Shown here in pieces: positions 36,785 through 49,151 of a stretch of 64,000 nt of DNA. This DNA is from Diphasiastrum complanatum (lineage: Eukaryota > Streptophyta > Lycopodiopsida > Lycopodiales > Lycopodiaceae). The notes below the pieces were generated by a model. That model searched no databases and was not told where the DNA came from. It worked only from the letters and a program-made list of their open reading frames with translations. The position numbers and the translations under genes are program-made. Each line of letters starts with the position of its first letter. Position 1 is the first letter of the stretch. Location of the stretch: positions 11,479,272-11,543,271 of the forward strand of contig CM055100.1 of assembly GCA_029204225.1 (NCBI GenBank). Reading direction: 5' to 3'.

Positions 36785-37350
36785 AATTGTTGTAAACTTG
36801 TTTAAGGTTATTTGTAATAATCTCAATGCGCTTGTGAAAAACGATGAGAGTGGCTACTTTGCCATTGACTCCACCAGGATTTAAAAAGATCAAAGTGTTA
36901 CAATTGTTTTTCTTGAACAATGTGAAAAGGTAGGTACATAGATGTGTTTAACACAGTAATTACATGTCAATGTTTATGGTGATAATTATACCGGTGTCTT
37001 TCATTTATCCTATATGGTAGTATGTGATTCAAGATGATCCTCGAAGTAAGAAATATGTGAGGATAGAGATGTTATGGAGGACACATGCAGCTTGAACAAG
37101 ATGATCAAGTTGATGCTACTTTGGATTTGAATCTTTCTCAAGCAAATAATTGTATTGATTATGGTGCATCATTATTTGACTATTTGATGTCACACAATAT
37201 ACCTTATCGATTATCTCATCATCACGATAGTCGTAATAACAAAGCCATAGGGGACGTACATGTGGATAGAATTTGAGATAGACTCATTTAATTGGGTGGA
37301 TTTGTCACATGATCTGACAGATGATATTGATGTAATAATAGGTGAATGAA
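36785..37350 (+). pseudogene. CACTA transposase C-terminal fragment (DUF4216-like part and tail)
   Basis: KVICNNLNALVKNDESGYFA and AIDSTRI match 32770-32840. Then come VFLEQCEK, an intron-like gap, EDRDVMED, and the IEFEIDSFNWVDLSHD tail. Frame changes and stops are frequent. Confidence 0.75.
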
Positions 37351-37588
37351 TGATACACGACGATCTACAAAAAATTACAACACTATTAATTACATCGCTC
37401 ACACATGCAATTGTACTTGTTACTTGATTCATTGACATGACACAAATGTCTTGTGCATGCTGCATGTTTGAGTGATTAACATGTCATGTTATTGTTATAG
37501 TATATCATTTTGGTTTTTAATTACATGTATGACGCGTCTTGTTGATAAAAAATTAAATTCATTGTACTCATAAGCATATGCTTTCAAA

Positions 37589-37599
37589 AAACACTTAAA
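37589..37599. repeat. SINE target-site duplication, left
   Basis: AAACACTTAAA, identical to 37790-37800. Confidence 0.88.
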
Positions 37600-37789
37600 G
37601 TCCATCGCAGCGCGGTGCTTGGGTAGAGTGGTTGACTGCGACCAGCATGGCACAGGCTCGAATCCCAACCGCTGCGTAGTGACATTGTAAGGAGCTTGCT
37701 CCGATCTTGGCGTTGCCCAGATGGCGTGGCCAGGCTGTATATATTGTGTATAACCCACTAGTGGCGTAACTCTGTATCAAAAAAAAAAC
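37600..37789 (+). mobile_element. tRNA-derived SINE with poly(A) tail
   Basis: The 5' part is tRNA-like, with a box A (TTGGGTAGAGTGG, about 37619) and a box B GGCTCGAATCC (37657-37667), which fits the GGTTCGANNCC consensus at all but one base. A non-tRNA body follows and the element ends in TGTATC plus ten A. An 11-bp direct repeat AAACACTTAAA flanks it at 37589-37599 and 37790-37800. It would be transcribed by RNA polymerase III and moved by a partner LINE. Confidence 0.88.
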
Positions 37790-37800
37790 AAACACTTAAA
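37790..37800. repeat. SINE target-site duplication, right
   Basis: AAACACTTAAA directly after the A-tail. Confidence 0.88.
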
Positions 37801-37959
37801 AATCAACTATGTAGTATACCAAGGTAAATACACCTTTTAATTTACATCAATGTGTCCGTATAAGCCTCTTTATGTACCACCTTATTTACGCCCCACATAA
37901 CTTGAGAGAGAGGAAGAGGCTACATCTGAACTCAACTGCATGGATAGGCTGTATGGGGG

Positions 37960-38055
37960 GGGTTACCCATCGAGGCCATTCTGCAAAGGAAAGGCCTTTG
38001 GCTGAGGGTGGTAGCCTTAGGAGGAAGGCCCTTCCTATAGCCGAATGGCCGAGGA
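37960..38055. repeat. GC-rich palindromic block
   Basis: Strings such as AAAGGCCTTT, GAAGGCCCTTCC and GGCCGAATGGCC-like pairs can fold on themselves. A run of eight G precedes it. It is similar in style to 6270-6345. Confidence 0.5.
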
Positions 38056-38133
38056 GGTGACTTTCCAAAACGTAAAAACTCTTTTTGTTTTTTTTTGTTG
38101 TAAATGTTTTTCACGTGCACCTTATGCATTAAG

Positions 38134-38275
38134 GTCATGTAATTTTTTTTTATATGCTACTTAACATCCCGGAAAGTAAGGTCATGTAACTTTTTCTACA
38201 TGCTCCTTAACATCTCGGAAAGTAAGGTCATGTAACTTTTTCTACATGCTCCTTAACATCTCGAGAAGTGACTTT
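38134..38275. repeat. Three tandem copies of a 46-47-bp unit
   Basis: Units start with GTCATGTAA at 38134, 38181 and 38227 and include ACATGCTCCTTAACATCTCG. They may be subterminal repeats of a DNA transposon ending near 38459. Confidence 0.85.
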
Positions 38276-38441
38276 TAAACTTTTTTGTAGAAAAAAATGG
38301 AGGCGAAAAATTACGTTCTACGAGGCATCTCCTTTCTCTTCATGAAAAAGCAAAATGATTTTATGGCTTAAGATGGCTTAAGAATACCTAGGAACGGATA
38401 TAGTAGATCTGATGTAGGAGGTGAGGATTGATATCGTCAAG

Positions 38442-38459
38442 ACTAAAACGCCTTTTTTG
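38442..38459 (+). repeat. Possible CACTA right terminus
   Basis: On the minus strand the end reads CACTAGCAAAAAAGGCG, resembling CACTA termini of the CACTAGTAGAAAA kind. A partner CACTAGGAAAGAAGGC occurs at 34021 in the right orientation (14 of 16 bases), but the 3-bp flanks do not match. Confidence 0.35.
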
Positions 38460-38469
38460 CTAGTGGAAT

Positions 38470-40460
38470 TTGGCTATCACACAACAATATCATGGGGCCT
38501 TAGCGAAAAATGGTAGACACGAATGTGACAGGCCGCGTTCTTGTAGGGCATGAGCGCAAACATGTCTTCCCGTTTTTGTTTCTTATAACACATGAATGCT
38601 TATTTCGTGTATTGCTAAGTATCGTACCAACATATCTCACCTGGCGAGTGTTGTAACTTGTTCTCAACATGGCAAGTCTTCTCTCAGCAATGAATGGTTG
38701 TTAACTCACATGGCCTCCGTATTCAGTTGATCAAGTTAGATTGAGTTTATGTTTGTGTGTTGCTCGGCAGGTATTTGCCACAAGAGCCCAGAACCGATGT
38801 GCTGTTCCCCCGTGCTGTTTCCTATACATTTCTGTGCTACGCTAAGCGTCTAATGTACTTTATATCATTGCCTAAATTCTGGATTGTAGTATAATTGGGT
38901 TGGGGTTCAATCCTCCACAGTTTTCTAAGAAATGACAACGAAAAGTAGAAATGCAAACTCAATACACAACTGATCGTGCCTTATTTAGCTCTTATTCCAA
39001 TCAGTAATAATGAGATACGTAAGTTTCAACTGATTGTAATTGTGCTCCCAAAGTAAGTACTACCATGGAAAGAATATGGCGATGGTTTGATAGTAATGAT
39101 TCCTTGTAAGCGTAATCATTAATGTGAGAGCTGAATCGTATATGATTCATCGTATATGAGGGCATCAAACATGCTTCTTCTGTCACTTAATGTCCCGACT
39201 TAGAAAGCAATCCATGTTTTCACCCGCTCACTTTGAGAATGATCTTAAACTAGATAGCTTATGGGTGGCGATTAGTCCTTAATTTAACTCATTAAATATG
39301 ATATATAGCTGTTAAGCAAGGGCGGATGCATTCAGTTTGCATCAAACTGACTGAAGTTCAAATAGCATCAAATTTATGTAGTTGAAACTTGAAAAGTGTT
39401 CCAGACTATTATGGGTACAAGAGAAATTAGAATACCAGCAGACATGTTTGTAGGGTTTCAGCCTTGTTATTAAGCAAAGGAAAGAAATCAGGTCATCATC
39501 ATTTATGGAGAGTCTACAAGTTAGAGATACTAGACAAGCTCAACTGCCGCGCCATTGCAAAGTTCAAACACGTGTGGATTTATTTAATAGTGAAGAAATC
39601 CTCATGATCAAGGATGACATAGTATGGTCCAGATGCAGTATACTTCTTCTTCAAAGCATTGAAAGTACTTAACGGAGAAGAAGAACAAACAGGAAAGTGA
39701 CTATACAACCAAGAAATTACTTGAAATTCTTCAGTTACCAGGACTCAGTTGCAGAGAACATGTGTTTTTAACAGGAAACGTCGTCACCTGTATAACAGTC
39801 CATTGCAACTTGGTCTATTAGCGATAATCTAGTGGTTAATTACACCATCGTATCAAAGAATGCAAATCAACAAGGTACTAAATTTTCAAACGAAAATTGT
39901 TTTAATCCCAGTTACCAATGACCATGATTTGAAAGGTTTAAAGATTTATCCAGTGGACACTTTGTGGACGGCAGGATCGGCAGTAATTAATCGTGTGAAT
40001 TATGATATGGTTGTTTGATAATTGTTAAGAGTATATGGCTGTAGTTATTAAGACATGAACATCTATGGGCGGTCCTATTGATTCTGAGAGGAGAACAATG
40101 GCTGCACGTGGACCAGAAATCTAGTAATTGGCGCAAACTGACATAGAGAAGTCCATAGGTTTCACGAGTTCATGATTTTTGTTGTTTGGTCTATCCAGAA
40201 CATAATAGGTAGTAATTTATTCTGCAAAGTCGTCCCCGTATTAAACTTTCTGGATTTGCAGCTTGTTCATTTCATTGTGCTTGTGATGACAATCACGTGT
40301 GGATGCTAGTAGTTGTGGACTCATATTTGTTGAAGATTGCGAATTTGCTTTGGTTAAAAGGGACCGAACAAGTAGTTTGTGGAATGGGGACTATAGTTTC
40401 AGAGTCTACATGCAACTGTACTGCATGAGTAATATTCATTGAATAGTTGAGCTGTGGAGT
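38470..40460. other. 2 kb with no recognised feature
   Basis: AT-rich DNA without long frames, clear repeats or element ends that I can identify. Confidence 0.5.
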
Positions 40461-40463
40461 TAA

Positions 40464-41003
40464 CTAGTAGTGCAAGGAGGATTCTGTTGTAGTCAGTAAA
40501 AATGTTTCGCACCACATTGTGAGATGAGCTACATTATGAGATGAGCAACACGGGACGGATGGACTGAAAGTGAGCCTACAGCATAAAAACGCCACACTAT
40601 CTAAATTGTGGGTTTGACGATGACCAAGATGGAGCGTAAGAGTGTGGGAAAGTTGTAAATAGTGAGAAATGTGAAGCCCGAATGCAGTAAGATACCGGAA
40701 GAGTACTGATATGGACTGAGTTGTAGACGCATTGCATACGGTTCTTATCTTCCCCAATGATTGTTTCTTTTCTAGTGATAGTAGATACACAGAGATGAAT
40801 TTTGAATCATAAATATGACACAATATTATGGGGTCAAGTGCACGGGCGAGGCTGTACAAGTCATTATAAAACTTTCGAAAAGAGAATATATAACACGTAA
40901 GAGGGTCATTGTCAGGTTGGCATAGTTTCTTAAATTTGCATATTGTCATAGTTATGAATACTGGACTTAATTCCGAACACAACATTTCAAAGGCTTCATT
41001 CAA
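40464..41003 (-). pseudogene. Possible retrotransposon gag fragment
   Basis: An open frame of 179 codons contains LCQPDNDPLTCYIFSFRKFY and LLSLEKKQSLGKIRTV. The spacing loosely resembles the central part of copia gag proteins (a short acidic or polar linker followed by a FL.GL-like helix). There are no zinc knuckles or pol motifs nearby, so the call is weak; it could be an unrelated relic. Confidence 0.3.
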
Positions 41004-41779
41004 CGAGATCTGTCTCCAAGTTCAGCTTCTACACTTTTGAGACATTGATTTTCAAATTTATAAATTATGAGATATACAAACATAATGGCGGCAATTACTA
41101 ACACTTCTTTGCTACACTAAATTCAAATTAGACAAAAAAAAAATTACAAATATGTAAACTGTAGTACACCTATTTATCAGTTTTTGAGACACGTCTGCTT
41201 CAAGAGAGTCAGATTTCTGTCCTAAACAAGTTCCAATGGACGGTAGGAGAAGTCTAAGAACCTTGGCAAATCCCTGTATCAATCAACTAAGCCAAATTTG
41301 TACAACGAATTTGTTTCTAAGCTATACCCTTGTAAAAGCATTAAGTCACATTGTTGTTAGAACAAATTATGTTAACTTCAGTTTGACGAAGTTTTTTCAG
41401 ATGTGGAATGAATACAAACATTTTACCATGACCAATCTTTGACGATGTAGAATTCTGAACCATCATAAGTATCTCAAATAATCTAGTGTTTGCTGAATTA
41501 TGGGCACTCGAAGGTGTACACTTTCATTGTTTTTTTGAAGGATTTGTAATTGCCAAAAAACCTATTTTTATCATCTTTTTGCAGTATAGAGTGACCATCA
41601 AACATACTCCAAACTGTCTAGATGTATCCATTCAATCTTTATCAAATCTGTGATCTAACATCCCATTCTGACCTAACTTCCCATTCTAATGTGTTAGCTT
41701 CAATCAAGAGATGGGGCTTAGTCCTACATGGATCATTCCTCCATGTATATTTATGCCTTACCTAGCAAAATTTGACACC

Positions 41780-42425
41780 CTTTGTATTGATGCATTTCTT
41801 TCATTGTCCATTAAAATGATATTTTTTCTTACCCTTCTACTTGTTCATTAGCTCCTATTCCCCCAAAACATGTGATAAAACTTTTAAGGAGAATAAGAGT
41901 AACGAAGTGAGCTTTGACCTTTGATTGGTGCACATTTGTGCTATGTCCATGCTTGATTGAGTTACTGGGCTACCCATTCATGAACCTAGACAAGAGTGAC
42001 TTTGAGTGGAGAAAGGATGCTAATTCCTTGGCATCACCAAGATACAACTACCTCTTTTGTCTATTTGAGCTTTCATCTCTACATGCTTCAACATCATGTT
42101 TATAGTAGGATTGACTATGGAAACCCTTTGTATCCATGCATTACTTTTGTGATCTTCCATCCATTAAAAGGATACAATATTTTCCTTGACCTTGTACTTT
42201 TGTTGCACTATGAGTTGCTTGGCCTAGTTCATTAGCTCCTATTTTCCCAAAGTATGTGATAAAACTTGATCAAGGTTATGAGTAACTATACGAGTTATGA
42301 CCTTTGATTGCTGAATATACTTGTGCTATGTCCATGCTTGATTTAGCTGTGGGGCTACTTGTAGATGAAGCTAGACAAGAGTGATTTTGAGGGGGAGAAA
42401 AATGCTTTATCCTTGGCATCTTAGC
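41780..42425. repeat. 384-bp diverged tandem duplication
   Basis: The order of ATTAGCTCCTATT, GTGATAAAAC, TGACCTTTGATTG, TGCTATGTCCATGCTTGA and CTAGACAAGAGTGA in 41780-42050 repeats at 42130-42425, with GTGATAAAA at 41872 and 42256. Many substitutions separate the copies. The product, if any, is unknown. Confidence 0.75.
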
Positions 42426-42429
42426 TATT

Positions 42430-44140
42430 AACTTAGTGATAGTTTCCACTGGTACCTTGAAGATTGCATCTTCATCTTTTGTCAAGGTAATGAACTTCTT
42501 GTGAAAACTTTGATTGGAGACCTCATGCTAACTGGGCTTTGGCCAACTTAGTGTGGGATTCCACTATCCTGTGAAGGATTTGAGATGTGATGCGGTCTTT
42601 CCTGAGAATGTTCATGTGGGGCTTGTATCCCCTATTTGGTGAATCACTTCTTAGAGTATTCTTCCAAAGTCACACAATCAATTCATTTGTTTTGGGCCAA
42701 CATGGTGTCTATCTTGATTGTTAGCTCCAAATACCCTATTATCTATTATTTGATATACTTATATCCTTCTCATATGATAGTAGTTGGTATTTGGACTGGT
42801 CAAGGCTAATTCTTTGGGTTGTAAATTTTTGACTAAGTAATATGTAACTCTTAGTGTTTGAATAGTGCATACTACATAATATCATATCCTACATCCTTGT
42901 TGTGGACCACCCTTGCTACCACTACTATCAAAAATACATTGATTATACTCTCTTGGCCCATGTGATAGTCAAATAATTATCTCTTGATTTGACAAATTTG
43001 ATATAAAACCTAATGCACATACCTTGTAAGTTTGAAATAGCTTCGATGTCACATGCCCTTGGGACAAATTTGCTAGTGGTACTCCATCCATTGTCACTTA
43101 GCTCTTCCTATCAAGGTGTGCATATGGTACACCGGTACCCTTGCAGAAATTCTAGGTAAGCACACTCTATCCTCCTCTAGAAGAATTTTACTCTTAGATA
43201 ATATGTAGTGTGTGCAAAGTTCCAAAGGGTACTTACTGCAAAACATCTATTACATATGAGTGTAGATCTAGTATCCAACTACATGACAAGTGTAAATCTT
43301 TATATATGCCCTTGTATGCAGCTTTTGAAAGGAATCTAGGTAACTTTCAGTCATATGCAACTCCATGGTACTTCTTTTTCAAGCTAACAAAGTAATTGGA
43401 GCATGACTATGGCTCTATTGAAAATATTTTCACGAATAATCAAATGGTGTAATAGTTATATTGTTGAGTCATCAAGAAAGCATCATGGGAAGCTACACCT
43501 GTACATAAACGATCTTATCTAAAAGCCTATGGAACATTAATAAAATTCCATTGACATTCAGACTATCCCATGCTACTCCTAAAGAGAACTAGCTTTACTC
43601 ATAGCAACTTACATACCATTTCATAATAGCTTTATTGAGATTATAGTGATGCTATCTATAAGGAATAGCATATGTAGCTCCCACTTACAAAGCACAAAAA
43701 GGACTAATAGGGGCATCAAACCACCTGGTCAACTAGAAACTAGAGACACCTCTAAGCCACATTGTGTGAAGCTGACGAGGAGGAAAAGATAGTAACCAAA
43801 AACCAAAAGCTCAATATGGAGGAGGGCAACTTCCTACATGTCCTATATAGGCCATGGATTGCCTATGCATCTATTCACATAACTACATTGAATACCAAAC
43901 ATAACTACAGTTACTATGATACTCCTCGTCATGCATATAGCAATCAAACACCATGTATTACTCCACATGTCACTATTGGAGTGCACGGGCCCTCTCAAGG
44001 TTATTTATAAAAAATATGTCCTTGAATGGATGAGACACAACCAGTAATCTTGAAAAATGGAGGTCTCATGTCCATGATTAGAAGTATTCTAAATCCTTGA
44101 TAATTGGACAAGATGGAGCACTATCATAGACCAAAGAAGT
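42430..44140. other. 1.7 kb with no recognised gene
   Basis: No frame shows a known motif. The sequence probably consists of decayed repeats; its right part leads into the LTR of the copia at 44.2 kb. Confidence 0.45.
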
Positions 44141-45799
44141 AGTCCTACTTATCTATGTTGATGCAATTATGACTATAGTTTGCTTTTGTCTTTAATCTAT
44201 TATTCAATTTGTTACAAACAACCTCTCATTGGTTATCGGCCCATGCAAATAAAACAAACTTGAAGAGAAGGTTATACTTTTGTCCATATTCATTTTCATT
44301 TCTTATGCAAGCTACCTCATGTTTCCCATGATCATAAATCAAGAAAACATCTTGAAACAAATCTAGGTGAAAGATGGCATTGAAAGGATTGAGAAAATCT
44401 AGAATGATCTATCGACTTAAGGGAGGCAACTATGACTCATGGAACTTGAAGATGAAGATACTCTAAAGGGGAATGGTTGGTTGAACAACAACAAAGTTGA
44501 TTGAACTTGATTAAGAGGGTCAAGCTAGAAGTGCCATACAAATAGAAGCACTGCCTAGCAAGGAGTGAAAAGTGCACATGTTAATCTGCATGTCACTTGG
44601 CAACATGGCCAATTCCGAATTGAGGGACAAGGACACAACCAAGGAAATATGAGATACTACAACGCGATAGGATTCTCTAGCATCCTCCTATTTTTGTGGC
44701 AACTACAGAGCATCAAGATGGTGGAAGGAGAGTCCATGGGAGAACACATCGAGAGGATCAAAAGCATTAGACAATAACAACTTGATGGTGTAGAGGAAGT
44801 AATGCAAAAATAACATATAATATTGATACTCCTCTACATGCACACTTTGATCTATTCCACATTTCTCGATTGGAGTCCTTGGCCCTCAACAGGCGACAAT
44901 AGAATGCAAAATATACATGTCAAGGATTATTTTGAATCCTCAATACAAGACAAGGATGTAGTAATGAACCTCAAAGCTAGAAAGAAAACACAAGGGACAG
45001 ATAGTTGAAAAGATTACAAGAAAAAGAACTTGTTGGATAGAGAAGAAAGAATGTCTTTGTATTACAATGGGCCATGAAACTTTTTGCATGAATATTCCAA
45101 GAAGAAGGACGTGAATAAAAGAAGTATAGAGCAAGCCAACATTGTGGTGACAAGGTAGACACATTTTCATAATGGCCAATTAGTAGGATGTTGCGGCAAG
45201 AGAATCAAATATCAACTCGAACATATTTTCATTAAGGGTAAGTTTAGAAATAGTAGCAGTCCTGCCAGATCCTTGAGAACAAAGCTGCATTGATGACCCA
45301 TATTGGTACCTAGATTATGATGCAACATCATGGGAGACAAACAAAAAGTAGATGCAATGGGAGACAAACAAAAAGTAGATGCAATGGGAATGTGATTTGT
45401 ATCATTATGTTTTGCTCAAGAGAGGATCATGATGCTCAAAGACGTTTTACAAGCACCACAAACATGGTAAAATATTTGCTATAAGTAGCCTCCTTAATTG
45501 ACATGGGGCTAGTAGACATAGTCTTTTAGAGGGATGCATGCATCACTTACAGATGATAGCCTCTACAAATTGGCCTACAAGTCAAAGGTCTTTATCAGAG
45601 AAACGCTCATGGCTTGTCTCATTGTTAACTCTAGCAAGACAAACAACGTCTAGCATAGGAGGTCAGAACACCTCAAAGGTATGAACCTACAAAGACTTGT
45701 GAAGGATGAGCTCATAGGATTCGACAAGTCCACTAATGCTTGCATCCATGAAAAGCAACACAAGGAGCTATTTCCAAAAGTAGTGAAGATACCAACTAA

Positions 45800-46470
45800 C
45801 TTGAGCTGATCCATACCAACCTCTATGGACCCTTGAAAGTTGCGTTAGTTAGTGGATCTAATTACTTTCTCATGTACATTGATGACTATATTAAGAGGAT
45901 CATGATCTGATTGCTTAAACATAATAGGCAAATATTGGAAATTGTCAAAGTATTCAAGCACATGGTTGAAAATGAGAAGATCAAAAGGATCAATAGTGAC
46001 AATGATAGAGAATACATAAAAACAATATATTTGTCAGGTTCTATGTAGATCAAGGTATTGAAAGAAATGCATATGAACCATCATGGACATGGTCAGGTTC
46101 ATGTTGCACAAACGAGACAAGCATAAGTCTTTATGAGAAGAAGTGGCCTCAAAGATAGCCTACACTATCAGCTACTCTCCAACCAAATCTATGGATGGAA
46201 AAATGCCATAAAAGCTATGGCATGGAAGGAAACCCAACATAGATGACCTTCATGATTTATTATGCATCACATACATTCATATATCCAAGGGAAAGAAAAA
46301 AGGAAGAAGTTGGATTCCTAAGGGATCAAATGCATTTTTGTGGATTATCATGACTAAATGAAAGGGTACAAACTCTACAACCTTTCCACTAAAATGTTCA
46401 TTATGACTAGGGACAAGGTCTTTGATGAAGATCTCAAGGCTGACTTAACTAATTTAGAAGACAAATAATT
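45800..46470 (+). pseudogene. Copia integrase remnant
   Basis: ELIHTNLYGPLKVALVSGSN and YFLMYIDDYIKR mark the core start. INSDNDREYIKT is the second Asp region. KCIFVDYHD and GYKLYNLSTKMFIMTRD mark the C-terminal part. Frames change repeatedly. Confidence 0.75.
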
Positions 46471-46839
46471 GAAGGGTGCAAGCACCAACTGTCATAGTCA
46501 GGGATCAACCCACTACAATATTAGGCAATGAAGAAGTCACTTAAAGAACAAGAGAGCATGGAGGTGAATTCCACAAAAGGTGAGTAATGGCAAGTGGAAT
46601 ATGTAGAAAGGAAAATTTTCTAGCCAGTAGAAGATGATACAGTTGGTTGATGGACCATGATGGGACAAGAAGGTTAAAAAAGGGAAAGGAAGGTGCCCAA
46701 AATATATGATGACATGGTTGAAACCCAAAGGTGTGTTGATTGGAGCATGTGGCAACAAATGATGGTTGACAAGATCAATCTAGAAAAGCGATGCAATGCA
46801 TGGAATCTAGTATTGTTGCTAGGGGGAAGAAAGGCCACT

Positions 46840-47780
46840 AGGGTAAATGGGTGATCAAAATAAAACTTGATGCATATGGAAATATAGATAGATACGAGGC
46901 CAAGATCATGGCAAAAATGCATGTTCAAATAGAGAGTATAGATTTGGAATAAACATTTGCACCAATAGCAAGGAAAGGATCCATCTAAATCCTACTAACC
47001 TCGGCAATATTCCATGACATGCAAGTGTACCAATTAGACATCAAAACTACATTTTTAAGTGGGTAGCATCAGGGATTCAAACAAAGGTCAGACATGTCTA
47101 CAAGCTGAGGAAAGTGCTTCAGAAGCTCAAGCAAGCATCTCATGTACGGTATGAGAAAATAGATGTCTATGTCAAAAGTAGAGGATTCCAGTTATGCAAC
47201 GTAGACAATAACATATTCTTCATAAGATCGAGCCCCCAGATTACAGTCATGTCCATTTATGTGGATGACAATATAATTATTGAAAACAATTTGATGGATT
47301 TGAAGCAAGTGCGAGGGTGAACTAAAATTGAAATTCAACATGAAAGACATGGGCAACATGCAGTACTATGTAGCGATGAGAGGAAAAGCATGGAGACAGA
47401 GAGGAAAAGCATGTGATTGAGCCAAGAAAGATACATCACAACCATGTCTAAGAGAGATGGTATGGAGGATTCAATTAGGACACCCCTTGAGCCTAGAATC
47501 CAACTTAGCATATATATGTCACCAAAGTCACCTATAACATTTGGAGATGCAATGATATCCTTACATGAACCATGATATAGGATTGTTAATGTACAACAAG
47601 GTGTGCATGAGATTGGATGTTCTTCCTGCTATGGAAAAACTAAATTGCTTTATGGTTAATCTAGGACTTGAGCATTGGCAAGCAGCCACAAGGGTGATGA
47701 CATACCTCAAGAGAACATTAAAGCATTTTCAGGCTCTGAAGGGCCTTGCAATGGAATTGCTAGCATTGTAGACTTGAACT
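46840..47780 (+). pseudogene. Copia reverse transcriptase remnant
   Basis: WVIKIKLDAYGNIDRYEAKI and TFAPIARKGSI open the RT. QVYQLDIKTTFLSG follows, and SIYVDDNIIIENN holds the catalytic box (about 47257). The LEHWQAATRVMTYLKRT segment at 47671 marks the end of RT. Confidence 0.82.
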
Positions 47781-47999
47781 AGGGGAAGGAGATACATATG
47801 ACATGAGGATATCAACTTGCAAATTCATATACTCCATGTTAGATGAGTAATGTAGCAGTCAACTAGAAGCAGAAGTTGGTAACACTTTCGTGCATTGAAG
47901 CAAAGCTGATAGGACTTTATGGAGGAGTTGAGAAATACTTGCGGATTAACAACTTTTGTAAATATTTAAGGATAACCACTGAAGGCACGAGCATATACA

Positions 48000-48206
48000 A
48001 TGACAATTAGGAATGTGCTTTCTTCTACAGGAACATGGATTAGCAAGCACATCAACATTGAGCAACACTTTGTCAAAGACCTAGTACAAAGTGGGAAGAT
48101 CCTTCAATATTGCACAAGAAGAGAGATGCTAGCTAATGTCATGACCAAAGTATTACCCAAGAATAGGTTTATTTCCTTCAGACATGCAAGGTTTAAAAAG
48201 CTTTAG
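48000..48206 (+). pseudogene. Copia RNase H C-terminus
   Basis: SKHINIEQHFVKDLVQSGKI then ANVMTKVLPKNRFISFR is the usual end of copia RNase H. It is directly followed by the polypurine stretch and 3' LTR. Confidence 0.8.
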
Positions 48207-48575
48207 TGCGGCAGCTGGCTGGAATTGAGGAAGGAATTGTTGGTGCCCAGGCATCATGCTTCCATTTATCAATTCAAGCATGTTAATTAGGAATGTAAGC
48301 TTAGACCGCTTTTCTTGATATGAATGTGACCATCAATTAGAACATGTAATGGCTATTTTGTCATGGAGGCACACCACTTGTTTTGGGATTTTGACATTGT
48401 GAGCATATGTAATGTCATCTTCGATATCTAGATGTACCATTTTGCTGTCAGCTTTTCACTAAACTTTCTAATTTGTGTTGATGAGAATATGATTGCAGTT
48501 TGTTGGTCTTCTTTAATCTGCCATTCAATCTGCGGCAAATAACCTTTCAATCAGTACAACTAATAGGCTGCAGAA

Positions 48576-49122
48576 GCCATAAAGGAGGACCCGCATTTTC
48601 AAAAAACAAAACGAGCTTTTTATAAGAATGAATGTAGCCAATTACATCGTTAAAGTATCTCATACCACATAGAAGAACTGCTAGATACAATAACCAAAGA
48701 AAATCTGCGTCGCTAGCAGCTACCAGCTGTCGACTTGAATTGCATCTGCACATTCATACTTTCTCATCCAGCTCTAACCAATCCATAAGATCTCAGACCT
48801 TGGAGTCTAGATTCTAGCGGTGACCGAGAGAACTTTTGTGCAACACAGGAAACATGGTGATGAAACATAGCGATGAACGTTTGAATGCTGGAAGTCACTA
48901 AAAAGTTTCGAAAATTTTATTAAGAGAACATTTGGATTTTTGTGAATCGGTTCTGCTACTGCTAGGATATATTTTCAAAAATCTCTAGAGCTAACTAACA
49001 ATTTTGAGGTGAGATACAGAATCGATAATAAAGACAAGACAGAGAGAACGTATTTCTAACATACTGCTTTTATCGTTGCCGTTTTCTTCCATGCATCTAG
49101 AAAAGATCTCAAGAGAACATAC
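48576..49122. other. Downstream flank of the RING gene
   Basis: A good splice donor GCAG|GTATGT on the minus strand (49123/49122) after the RING stop codon suggests that the transcript continues into a 3' UTR exon here. I could not define that exon; an AATGTGCAG acceptor-like site lies near 48750. Confidence 0.35.
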
Positions 49123-49151
49123 CTGCTAAATATGCATCAGGAATGCTAATG

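Larger units (their letters stand above)
44150..48575 (+). mobile_element. Old, heavily decayed Ty1/copia element
   Basis: The end of a 5' LTR (about 44150-44250) matches the end of the 3' LTR (about 48480-48570: TTTAATCT..CATTCAAT and CAAATAACC). Gag starts near 44374 (GGNYDSWNLKMKIL). Protease (DYDATSW near 45314), integrase, RT and RNase H follow in normal order. The 3' LTR starts TGTTGGTGCCC at about 48238 after GAGGAAGGAA. Dozens of stops and frameshifts indicate an old insertion. Confidence 0.72.

Noticed and set aside
37600-37675. A genuine tRNA gene
   Set aside because: The tRNA-like head lacks a convincing complete cloverleaf and is followed by a body, A-tail and target duplication, so it is a SINE.
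44940-45179. Minus-strand frames with hydrophobic stretches
   Set aside because: They are antisense to the internal region of the decayed copia and have no family match.
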